A DNA stretch of 64,000 bases from Chromatiaceae bacterium (GTDB lineage: Bacteria > Pseudomonadota > Gammaproteobacteria > Chromatiales > Chromatiaceae): the NCBI GenBank assembly GCA_024235395.1, contig JACKMK010000002.1, forward strand, positions 1 through 64,000, read 5' to 3'. Below are positions 27,384 through 34,914 of the stretch, in pieces (positions within the stretch are counted from its first letter, which is position 1; each line of letters opens with the position of its first letter). A model generated the notes under the pieces. It ran no database searches. It was given only the letters and a program-made list of their open reading frames with translations, and was not told the origin of the DNA. The position numbers and the translations under genes were made by a program.

Positions 27384-28613
27384 ATGCAGCATCTGATCAT
27401 CGGCGCCGGGCCGGCGGGCGTGAATGCCGCCGAGGCCCTGCGCAAACTCGACCCACAGGCAACGATCCGGATCATCGGCGACGAACCTGAGCCGCCGTAT
27501 TCACGGATGGCGATCCCCTACCTGCTGATGAACAACATCGACGAACATGGCACGCATCTGCGCGACCGTGCCGATCACTACGCACAGCAGCGGATCGACG
27601 TCGCACAAGGTCGGGTCATCAAGATCGATCCCGCTCAACATCGCGTGACGCTCGACCACGGCGACAGCATCAGCTACGACCGGTTGCTGATCGCCACCGG
27701 TTCGAGCCCGGCCCATCCACCCATCCCCGGTATCGACGCCGAGCATGTCTCGAGTTGCTGGACACTCGCCGACGCCCGCGCGATCGCGGCGCGCGCCGCC
27801 GCCGGCAGCCGGGTGGCGCTGATCGGTGCCGGCTTCATCGGCAGCATCATCCTCGAGGCGTTGGCGCGACGCGGGGTGCAGCTCACCGTGATCGAACAGG
27901 GCGAGCGCATGGTGCCGCGCATGATGGGTCCGCAGGCCGGTGGTCTGTTGCAGACCTGGTGCGAGTCGAAAGGCGTGACGGTGCTGACCGGTGCCGGCGT
28001 CGAGTCGATCGAGTCCAAGGGTGTTCGACTGGCGGGTGGACGCTTCGTCGATGCCGACCTGGTGATCACCGCGACCGGGGTGCGGCCAAATGTCGGTTTT
28101 CTCGATGGCAGCGGTGTCGAGGTCGACCAGGGCGTGCTGATCGATCGACAGTTCCGTACCAACGTGGCCGACATCTACGCGGCCGGCGATGTGGCCCAGG
28201 GCCTCGATTTCTCGACCGGCGACTACGCCGTGCACGCGATCCAGCCGACTGCGACCGATCACGGTCATCTCGCGGCACTCAACATGAGTGGCCACGACGC
28301 ACGCTACGAGGGTTCGCTGAACATGAACGTGCTCGATACGCTCGGCCTGCTGTCATGTTCTTTCGGTCGCTGGGAAGGCACCGATGGTGGCGAGCAGGCC
28401 GAGCTGTACGCACCGGATGATTTCCGCTACCTGTCGCTGCAGTTCGACGACGACCACCTGGTCGGCGCCAACGCGGTCGGGCTGTATCAGCACGTGGGCG
28501 TGCTGCGCGGCCTGATCCAGCGGCGTACGCCCCTGGGCATCTGGCGGCAGCGGCTGCTGCGCGACCCGACACGCCTGATGGAGGCCTACATGGCGACCAC
28601 CCAGGTGATCTGA
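27384..28613 (+). CDS. aorC: FAD/NAD-dependent oxidoreductase subunit of AOR (AorC-like)
   Basis: A 409-residue pyridine-nucleotide-disulfide oxidoreductase-type flavoprotein. It has an FAD GxGxxG at the start (IIGAGPAGVNAAEAL), an NAD site near residue 148 (VALIGAGFIGSIILE) and the second FAD motif NVADIYAAGDVAQG near residue 263. No redox-active Cys pair is seen, so it is a reductase of the NADH-ferredoxin type. Position directly after aorB suggests it couples aldehyde oxidation to NAD+ reduction, as AorC does in Aromatoleum. Confidence 0.85.
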   Translation: MQHLIIGAGPAGVNAAEALRKLDPQATIRIIGDEPEPPYSRMAIPYLLMNNIDEHGTHLRDRADHYAQQRIDVAQGRVIKIDPAQHRVTLDHGDSISYDRLLIATGSSPAHPPIPGIDAEHVSSCWTLADARAIAARAAAGSRVALIGAGFIGSIILEALARRGVQLTVIEQGERMVPRMMGPQAGGLLQTWCESKGVTVLTGAGVESIESKGVRLAGGRFVDADLVITATGVRPNVGFLDGSGVEVDQGVLIDRQFRTNVADIYAAGDVAQGLDFSTGDYAVHAIQPTATDHGHLAALNMSGHDARYEGSLNMNVLDTLGLLSCSFGRWEGTDGGEQAELYAPDDFRYLSLQFDDDHLVGANAVGLYQHVGVLRGLIQRRTPLGIWRQRLLRDPTRLMEAYMATTQVI

Positions 28614-28618
28614 GCACG

Positions 28619-28870
28619 ATGCAGGTGCATCTGGAGCTGTACGCCGCGCTCATGCGCTACCTGCCGCCCGGCGCCGATCGACACCGGGTGACGGTGGACA
28701 TCGAGCCCGGCGCCACCGCGCACGATCTGCTCGACCGTTACAAGGTGCCGCGCGAGCAGGCCCACCTGGTGCTGCGCAACGGGGTCTTTCTGCAGCCGGC
28801 GGAGCGCGACGGGCTGGCGTTGGCCGAGGGTGACCTGGTCGCCGCCTGGCCACCGGTGGCGGGCGGGTGA
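28619..28870 (+). CDS. MoaD/ThiS-like sulfur carrier in AOR operon
   Basis: An 83-residue ubiquitin-fold protein ending in Gly-Gly (PPVAGG), the adenylated/thiocarboxylated tail of MoaD-type carriers. It has the MoaD-like patterns EPGATAHDLLDRY and LVLRNGVFL with LAEGDLVAAWPP. Starting 5 bases after aorC and overlapping the next gene (GTGA), it is probably a dedicated carrier for pterin-dithiolene sulfur insertion in the tungsten cofactor. This role is inferred from position; a general MoaD is possible. Confidence 0.82.
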   Translation: MQVHLELYAALMRYLPPGADRHRVTVDIEPGATAHDLLDRYKVPREQAHLVLRNGVFLQPAERDGLALAEGDLVAAWPPVAGG

Positions 28871-29172
28871 ACGAACCCGCGGCGCGGGTCGTTGAGCGTG
28901 AAATGGGTTACACGTCCACCGAGTTCGCGGCAGTGCTCCCGGCCGCGATGCGCGACTGGACGGTCGCCGGCGGTCCCCGTCGGTGGCAGGTCTCGGGCCC
29001 GCGGCAACGGGCGATCGCGACCATCGAGATCCGTGCGCTGCCGGCGCGCGTGATCGGCGCCCTGCGCATCCCGGTCCTCGCCGTGAGTATCGACCTGAGG
29101 GCTGCGTCGGATACGCTGGCGATGGAGTTCATGCGCCGCTTCGAGCGCGGCTTCCACCGCGGCGGTGGTTGA
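28867..29172 (+). CDS. Small protein of unknown function in AOR operon
   Basis: A 101-residue protein not assigned to a family. GTG 28867 overlaps the MoaD-like stop (GTGA), so it is probably translated by coupling. There are no membrane segments or Cys. A central strand-like part (IATIEIRALPARVIGALRIPV, about residues 37-57) is followed by a possible amphipathic helix with MEFMRRFERGFHRGGG at the end. Codon use matches its neighbours. A role in AOR maturation or assembly is the contextual guess. Confidence 0.6.
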   Translation: MNEPAARVVEREMGYTSTEFAAVLPAAMRDWTVAGGPRRWQVSGPRQRAIATIEIRALPARVIGALRIPVLAVSIDLRAASDTLAMEFMRRFERGFHRGGG

Positions 29173-29256
29173 CGCGGAGCGCGCGCAGCGTGCTTATCCG
29201 TTTCCCGAATCTCGGTTCAATCATCGCGAACGCGCGCTGACGCCCTTCGGAGGGGC

Positions 29257-31416
29257 TCACGCGTCGCGTCGCGGACAGCGCCTGAGATCCAGCGTAAGGC
29301 CATCGACGGCGCTGGCCGGGGGCACGGCGCCGGCCGGGCATTGCGCCGCTGCCACCTCGCGCGTCTGCAGGCGTTCGGCGCGTCGCCCGGCGGCGTCCTT
29401 CCAGTCCACCGGCAGGCCGCTATAGGGCAGGCCGTGCGGATGCCAGTTGTGCAGTGTCGCGAGCAGCGCCCGGTCGTGTTGCGGGTGATGCAGTACCAGC
29501 TGCAGTGGGTCGAGTGGTGCGATCGCCGGATGCAGCCCGCGCCATGGCATGAAGTCGCGATAGCGCAGTCCACACAACCGGATGGCACCGTCGGCGTCGT
29601 GTTCGGGATGCAGCGGCACCTCGTAACCGGCGGCCTGCAGGCGCCATCGTTCCAGCGGCGGACCCGTATCCTCGGTGCGTCGCAGGCTCACCTGGATACG
29701 GATCGTGCTCGAGTCGACCGTGCGCGAACCACCGGATTCCTGCGAGGCGACGTCCCCGACCAGCGGCCAGAACTCCACCGCGCGTTCGATGATCAGCTCG
29801 CAACCGCCGAAACGGGTCTGCCAGGTCGCCTGGTGCGGCGCCTGCAACAGCAGCGTCCGCACGTTGGCGTCGAGTCCCAGGCCGTGTCTGCCCAGGTCAA
29901 CGAAAACCGCGTTGAGATCCTGGCGCAGGTAGAAAGGCAGCGCGTAGCGGTCGTGCAGCACGTCTCCCCAGTCGCGCAATCCCGATACGGGATCGGTATC
30001 CGCGAGCAACGCGACCAGCGCGCGCAGCAATGCAGCGGTCGCTGCCGCGTGGCGCGCGGAGATCGGCATGCGAAAGGCGCGGAATTCGACCAGCCCGAGT
30101 CGCCCGCGACCGGGCAGGTAGGGGTTGCACAGCTTTTCGATGTTCAGTTCGCTGCGGTGGGCGTTGCCCGACGGGTCGGCGAGAAAAGGCGCGAGGCTGG
30201 CCCACAGCTGCTCCGGTGACGCCGATGGCTGCTGAGCCAGCTGTTCGAACGCGACCGCGAGTTCGCGAAAGTTTTCGCGGGTACCCTCGTCGGGCCGCGG
30301 CGACTGGCTGGCGCTGCCGACGTAATCCGGCGCAAACCAGTATGACAGGGCGGGGTGCCGGTTGAGGTAACGCACCAGGCGCGGCAGCAGCGCCGGGCGG
30401 ACGAAAAACGGGCTGCCGGCGGGCGCTGGCCCGCCCACCGTGAACTGGCCGCCGCCGCCGGAGTCCGAGACGCCGCCGTTGTACTGCAGGCGATAGGGCG
30501 AGAGGCCGATGTCCCGGGCGACGCGGTATACCTCGTCGATCGCCGCGTGGAATCGTGCGGCGTCCGGCTCGGGGGCCTGGTTGACCTCGATCACCGCCGG
30601 ATCCGGGGTGATCGTGGTCCACGCGACGCGGGCATCGACCGGCGGCGGAAAGCCGCGCAGTACCAGTTCCTCCAGACCGGCGGTCGCGGCCGCCTGCTGG
30701 ATCGCGGTCAGGCAGTCGATGAAGGTGTCGACATCGGGGATTGCCGGCAGCTCGATGCAGGCCGCCTGTCCGTCGCCGATCGCGGTGCGATCGATGCCGA
30801 ACAGGTAGAGTCCCAAGGCGGCGAGTTCGTCGTGCAGTCCGCCCGCGGGTGTCTTGTGGTCATGGACCGACGGGCGGCTCAGGCGGTCATCATCGCCCGC
30901 AATGGGCAACTCGGCGGTGCGGCTCAACAACAGCCGCCGACCGGGTGCCGAGTCGAACGTCAGGCACCGGCAGTGCCAGCCGTGTGCCTCGAACAGCGTG
31001 GTCAGCGCCGTGCAGAAGCGGTCGTCGCGTGTCGCGTCGGCGTTTCCGCTGGCCCGCGTCAACGGGTCGGGTGGCCCGCTCCAGAGTCGCTTGCCGTCAC
31101 GTCGCCGGTAGAGGCCGAAAGACCAGCGCGGTCGCTTTTCGGCAGCGTACTGGCGACCGATGCTGCGCAGGACCACGCCGCCCGGGTGGCGGCGCCGCAG
31201 TGCATCGAGCATGTGCAGCGCATACGCCTGCTTGTCGCCGCCCAGCGGTTCGGACAGCCATTCGGGTGACTCCGCGCTGCGCAGCGTGAAGGTCGGTTCG
31301 GCGCCAATCCAGATCTGCAGACCGCCGCCGGCGACCGCGGCATCATGCGCCGCGAGTGCGTCGTCGATCGGTGCCGCGTCATCGGGCTGCCGGCGGGTTG
31401 GATCGTGCTCGCTCAC
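29257..31416 (-). CDS. DUF2126 amidoligase-like protein without transglutaminase module
   Basis: A 719-residue protein matching DUF2126, a predicted amidoligase related to glutamine synthetase/GCS folds. Recognisable segments are IWIGAEPTFT and GDKQAYALHMLDALRRR, then EKRPRWSFGLYRRRDGKRLW. Later come QYNGGVSDSGGGGQFTVGG and VEFRAFRMPI. In most bacteria this domain is the C-terminal part of proteins of about 1100 residues that begin with a transglutaminase-like domain, and it is clustered with alpha-E and COG2308 genes. Here the protein starts (GTG 31416) just before DUF2126, and those partners are absent from the window. A peptide-ligase role is inferred; the substrate is unknown. Confidence 0.75.
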   Translation of the reverse strand: MSEHDPTRRQPDDAAPIDDALAAHDAAVAGGGLQIWIGAEPTFTLRSAESPEWLSEPLGGDKQAYALHMLDALRRRHPGGVVLRSIGRQYAAEKRPRWSFGLYRRRDGKRLWSGPPDPLTRASGNADATRDDRFCTALTTLFEAHGWHCRCLTFDSAPGRRLLLSRTAELPIAGDDDRLSRPSVHDHKTPAGGLHDELAALGLYLFGIDRTAIGDGQAACIELPAIPDVDTFIDCLTAIQQAAATAGLEELVLRGFPPPVDARVAWTTITPDPAVIEVNQAPEPDAARFHAAIDEVYRVARDIGLSPYRLQYNGGVSDSGGGGQFTVGGPAPAGSPFFVRPALLPRLVRYLNRHPALSYWFAPDYVGSASQSPRPDEGTRENFRELAVAFEQLAQQPSASPEQLWASLAPFLADPSGNAHRSELNIEKLCNPYLPGRGRLGLVEFRAFRMPISARHAAATAALLRALVALLADTDPVSGLRDWGDVLHDRYALPFYLRQDLNAVFVDLGRHGLGLDANVRTLLLQAPHQATWQTRFGGCELIIERAVEFWPLVGDVASQESGGSRTVDSSTIRIQVSLRRTEDTGPPLERWRLQAAGYEVPLHPEHDADGAIRLCGLRYRDFMPWRGLHPAIAPLDPLQLVLHHPQHDRALLATLHNWHPHGLPYSGLPVDWKDAAGRRAERLQTREVAAAQCPAGAVPPASAVDGLTLDLRRCPRRDA

Positions 31417-31586
31417 ACTGGGTCTGCGTGTGCCGCGGCGGGTGATTCGGTGCCCACACGATAACAGCTTGCAGCCGCGGTGCGTAACCGCTGTGCGGTC
31501 GCAAGTCGTTGGGCGTCACAGCGGGAAAGCTGTAGCGGTGACCGGGTTTCAGCGAGATCCGCACCGAAAAAAGTGTTTCTCCGGGC

Positions 31587-31712
31587 CGGACTCGCGCTCA
31601 CTGCCCCCACGCTACGAGTCCGTCCTGGCGAACCTGACAGACCGCACCCGGTGGCGACCGGCAGCCAGCCACCGGGTACTGATTCCGCGCCGGGCCTTCC
31701 GCCCGGTTTTTT
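31587..31712 (+). ncRNA. Candidate structured RNA ending at a rho-independent terminator
   Basis: No convincing reading frame lies here on the plus strand, yet there are three consecutive stems. An 8-bp stem runs CGGACTCG (31587) with CGAGTCCG (31615). A perfect 10-bp stem runs ACCCGGTGGC (31646) with GCCACCGGGT (31668). A terminator hairpin follows with six Ts. Another small hairpin (ACAGC-N6-GCTGT) lies near 31518 and may belong to the same transcript. I do not recognise the family (not tmRNA, 4.5S or tRNA). The 5' end is unknown and no clear promoter was found. Confidence 0.45.
31690..31712 (+). terminator. Rho-independent terminator
   Basis: CCGGGC and GCCCGG form a 6-bp GC stem with a 5-base loop, followed directly by six Ts at 31707-31712. 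The T-run is on the plus strand, so it ends a plus-strand transcript although no plus-strand coding gene lies just upstream. Confidence 0.72.
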
Positions 31713-31714
31713 CG

Positions 31715-31849
31715 TCAAGGCTTCTTCACGATCGGCATCGGGTGGTCGCCTGCATGTTTCTTGGCCCGCTTGGCAGCCCTCTTCTCTTTGGCTGTATGCA
31801 AGGGCTCTTTTTTCGGTTCCTTGTTCGACCGCTGTTCGTGATTGGACAT
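31715..31849 (-). CDS. 44-residue Lys-rich small protein
   Basis: A 44-codon frame beginning MSNHEQRSNKEPKKEP and ending MPIVKKP, with central KEKRAAKRAKKHAG. It is strongly basic, Cys-free, without a signal peptide or membrane segment. A GGGAG ribosome site lies 9 bases upstream of ATG 31849. The composition (alternating Lys/Ala/Glu, helix-forming) and good ribosome site argue for a real gene rather than chance. Small Lys-rich proteins of this look occur in proteobacteria, but I cannot name a family; nucleic-acid binding is a guess. Its stop lies 2 bases from the T-run of the opposite-strand terminator. Confidence 0.6.
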   Translation of the reverse strand: MSNHEQRSNKEPKKEPLHTAKEKRAAKRAKKHAGDHPMPIVKKP

Positions 31850-32543
31850 GTCGGTTTGCTCCCGCATCGTGGATCAAATCGCCGGTCGCAATGAACCTGG
31901 CGAGCGCTCACCTCCACAACGGTGCATGTGCACTTAGATCATACATCGCTGTACCGCTTGCGCACGAGGTGCCAGTAGGCGTGTGAACGACCTGGGAGCC
32001 GGGCGGAGTACGGCGGAACACAGGGCGCCTCGTTGACCGGTTGCGGGGACGTCGCCGACGCCAAGTGAACCGGGACCTCCGGGGTGGCGATTCGAATGCG
32101 CCCGGCAACCGGGTGGCACGCGCCGCCCCGATGCCCGCAGTGCCGACATGAAGCTTGATGTCGGCGTGAGTCACGCCGCCTCGACGGGTGCGGCTGCGCT
32201 CGTCCAGAACCCGGGGCAGGGGCGGCTTTGGCCGTCAGCCAGCGCTTGGGTCATCGATCATCGGGCTGCCCGGTGACGCGATGGATCCGGCTTGAAAAGA
32301 GTGGATCGGCGACGGTGTTTCGGGCGCTGCCGAAGCGTCGCCAGAACGTTGTGGCATACGCTTTCCACGATGTGGCCAATCGCCGCCGTGAGGTGTGGGA
32401 TCCAGGTTTGCGTCGCTCTCGGAAAGTGTTTCGCCCCATTGCGTTCGCATGCGGCCCTTGACTAGACTGTAGCGCCCCGAGCGGCCGGCCGGCCGCTCCC
32501 GACGAGTCCTTTCGTCACCCGACTCCTGGAATCGCTATGACCG
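31850..32543. other. Poorly coding spacer
   Basis: About 700 bases with no reading frame I can support on either strand. Frames here give Arg/Pro/Ser-rich translations typical of GC-rich non-coding sequence. It contains an inverted repeat at 32142-32165 and a TTGACT at 32458 without a matching -10. It may be decayed coding sequence. Confidence 0.5.
32142..32165. repeat. Near-perfect 24-bp inverted repeat
   Basis: GCCGACAT and ATGTCGGC flank an 8-base centre that itself contains the palindrome AAGCTT; only the G-G pair around it breaks symmetry. No T-run follows, so an operator or a cruciform/RNA stem is as likely as a terminator. Confidence 0.4.
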
Positions 32544-32798
32544 TTGCCACCGCCCCGACCGCGAGATCGCCGCGCGCTCGTGCTGACCCTGGTGCTCGGC
32601 GCCGCCAGCGCCGTGATGTATTTCGTGCTGTTTCTGTTCGCCGACGAGCTGACCGAGCTTGCCCGCCGCAGTCGAAGTGGCGACAGCAAGCTCGCCGCGC
32701 TGGTCCCGCTCGCTGTGGCGCTGGTGTTCTCGCTGGTGCACGGTGCGTTCACCGGGCATTTCTGGGACGTGCTCGGCCTTCGGCCCAAGCTGAAATAA
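32544..32798 (+). CDS. Small two-TM membrane protein next to TauE-type exporter
   Basis: An 84-residue protein with two hydrophobic helices (ALVLTLVLGAASAVMYFVLF and LAALVPLAVALVFSLVHGAF) and a C-terminal FTGHFWDVLGLRPK. It ends 11 bases before the exporter gene and is probably co-expressed with it. The start is uncertain. The only start reaching this frame near the ribosome site is TTG 32544, whereas ATG 32537, better placed after GGA, is in another frame. A single-base frameshift near 32570-32580 joining MTVATAPTARSPR to this frame would give a more natural N-terminus. Confidence 0.62.
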   Translation: MPPPRPRDRRALVLTLVLGAASAVMYFVLFLFADELTELARRSRSGDSKLAALVPLAVALVFSLVHGAFTGHFWDVLGLRPKLK

Positions 32799-32809
32799 GG
32801 GGCGCCACG

Positions 32810-34768
32810 ATGGATAACATGTCCTTCCAGTTCATTGATTTGAACCTCGCGACGGTGGTGATCCTGTTCGTCGTGGGCTTCATCGGTGGCATGGTCAGCG
32901 GCTTCATCGGCTCGGGTGGCGCGTTCGTGCTGACACCGGCGATGATGAGCCTGGGTGTGCCGGCAGCGGTCGCCGTCGCCAGCAACATGGCGCACAAGTT
33001 CCCCAAGGCGCTGGTTGGTGCTTACAAGCGCAACAAGTACGGCCAGGTCGACATCAAACTCGGACTCGTCATGGGTCTGTTCGCGGAGGCTGGCGTACTG
33101 GTCGGCAAGAACGTGATGGTCGGCATCCGGGAGGCCTTCGGCACGGCCGGTACCAACCTCTACGTGTCGTTCATCTTCGTGGTGGTCTTGGGGATCGTCG
33201 GCAGCTTTGTGTTGCGCGACGGTCTGCGTGAGAAGCGCGGCGAGGGTTCCGGTAGCGGACCGAGACCGCTTGGGCCGCTGGCGCAACGCATACGTCGCCT
33301 GCACATCCCGGGGACCATGATCCATCTCAAGAGCATCGACGCGCCGGTCTCCGTTCTGGTCATCGCGCCGCTCGGGTTCGCCACCGGTCTGCTTGCTGGC
33401 ACCATTGCAGTGGGCGGGTTCATCGGTGTGCCGGCCATGATGTACCTGTTGGGGCTGCCGGCGTTGATGGCCAGCGCAACCGAACTTGTGGTTGCGTTCA
33501 TCATGGGACTCGGCGGCAGCTTCTTCTATGCGCTGGACGGTTTCGTCGACATCCGGCTATCGATGATCATCCTCGCCGGCTCACTGTTCGGCATTCAGAT
33601 CGGTGCGATTGGCACCACGTACGTGAAGGACTACGTGGTCAAGTTCGTGATGGCCGCGATCATGCTGCTCGTGCTGGTCAGCCGGTTCTTCTACATCCCT
33701 GGTTACCTGTCGGACTTGCAGGTTCTCACCGGACTGTCCGACGGCGGCATCCGCATCCTCAATGCAATCGGCGAGGCATCGCTCGCGTTCGCGCTGGCGT
33801 TCGGTGCATTCATGATCATTCGCGCGCTGCGCCAAGGCATCCGCGAGCACCGCCTCGCCGAGGCGGCCGCGGCCATCACCACGGCACCGGCCGGCGCACC
33901 CACCGAGGCCGAAGTGGTGTCGGCGCCCGTGCAGGTATCGCCCCTGGCGCGTTTCGAGCGTTTCCTGGTCGCCAGTGACGGTTCAGAGTTCAGCGAGGCC
34001 GCGGTGCGCGAGGCGGTCGCGATGGCACGCAAATGCGGTGCGCAGATGCATGTCATGTCACTGGTCGCGATCGGCGTCGAACACGCTGCGCTCGGCGAGG
34101 CGGTGCTCAAGCAGGAAATGGACATGGCACAGGCGCATCTCGACGCGGTCCGCGCCCAGGCCCAGGCCGCGGGCGTCGCATGCGACATCCACCTCGTAAA
34201 CGGCCATGCAGTGGATCGAGAGATAGTCGACATGGCCGAGCGCCTGAACGTCGACCTGATCGTGATGGGGCAGCGTGGGCGGCGTGGGCTGGCGCGCCTT
34301 ATGCTCGGCCACGCCACCGCCCAGGTGATCGGCATGGCGCATTGCAACGTACTGGTCGTACCGCGTGACGTGAGAGTCGAGGGCCGGCACCTCGTTTTGG
34401 CGACCGACGGATCGCGCTATGCCGATGCCGCTGCGATTACCGCTGCAGGCATGGCCGGATTCTGCAAGGCGAAGATGACTGTGGTGTCTGTGGCCAGCAG
34501 CGGGCCTGGACCGGACAGCCGCGCAGAGGCCGAGCTGGTAGTGCAACGCGTGGTCGACCACATCCGTGGTGAAGGCATAGACGTCGAGGGACTGGTGCTC
34601 GAAGGCCGTCCGGATGAGCTGGTCATCGCGACCGCAAAAGAGCGCAACGCCGACCTGATCGTGACCGGTAGTCATGGCCACACCGGCCTCGAGCGTATCT
34701 TGTTGGGCAGCACGACCGAACGAATCCTCAACGACACCCTGTGCGCTGTGCTGGTCGTAAAAACATGA
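32810..34768 (+). CDS. TauE/SafE anion exporter fused to two UspA domains
   Basis: A 652-residue fusion. Residues about 10-345 form a TauE/SafE membrane exporter with the two family repeats (FIGGMVSGFIGSGGAFVLTPA and FATGLLAGTIAVGGFIGVPA), expected to move sulfite, sulfoacetate or a similar anion. A soluble Ala-rich linker leads to two UspA domains (about 380-520 and 525-652). The second has the full nucleotide motif G-x2-G-x9-G-S (GSHGHTGLERILLGS). The first has GQRGRRGLARLMLGH, with His in place of Ser/Thr. ATG 32810 starts at a recognisable N-terminus; the open frame extends upstream without similarity. The nearby soeABC supports sulfite as substrate, and nucleotide sensing of export is inferred. 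Confidence 0.85.
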   Translation: MDNMSFQFIDLNLATVVILFVVGFIGGMVSGFIGSGGAFVLTPAMMSLGVPAAVAVASNMAHKFPKALVGAYKRNKYGQVDIKLGLVMGLFAEAGVLVGKNVMVGIREAFGTAGTNLYVSFIFVVVLGIVGSFVLRDGLREKRGEGSGSGPRPLGPLAQRIRRLHIPGTMIHLKSIDAPVSVLVIAPLGFATGLLAGTIAVGGFIGVPAMMYLLGLPALMASATELVVAFIMGLGGSFFYALDGFVDIRLSMIILAGSLFGIQIGAIGTTYVKDYVVKFVMAAIMLLVLVSRFFYIPGYLSDLQVLTGLSDGGIRILNAIGEASLAFALAFGAFMIIRALRQGIREHRLAEAAAAITTAPAGAPTEAEVVSAPVQVSPLARFERFLVASDGSEFSEAAVREAVAMARKCGAQMHVMSLVAIGVEHAALGEAVLKQEMDMAQAHLDAVRAQAQAAGVACDIHLVNGHAVDREIVDMAERLNVDLIVMGQRGRRGLARLMLGHATAQVIGMAHCNVLVVPRDVRVEGRHLVLATDGSRYADAAAITAAGMAGFCKAKMTVVSVASSGPGPDSRAEAELVVQRVVDHIRGEGIDVEGLVLEGRPDELVIATAKERNADLIVTGSHGHTGLERILLGSTTERILNDTLCAVLVVKT

Positions 34769-34914
34769 GGGGTTTCCGCACCGCGACTCGGTGTGATCCG
34801 ACGAGGATGAAACGGCTCGCTGCAGGTACGGTTTAGGATCCAGTGGCGGTCGATGGCATCGAAGATGCGTGGCGTCCATGAACGCCAGGCGACGGTGCAA
34901 CGGCAGAGTCGACG

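Noticed and set aside
32228..32461. A 77-codon plus-strand frame in the spacer before the exporter
   Set aside because: No ribosome site, no domain or hydrophobic pattern, and composition like the surrounding non-coding sequence.
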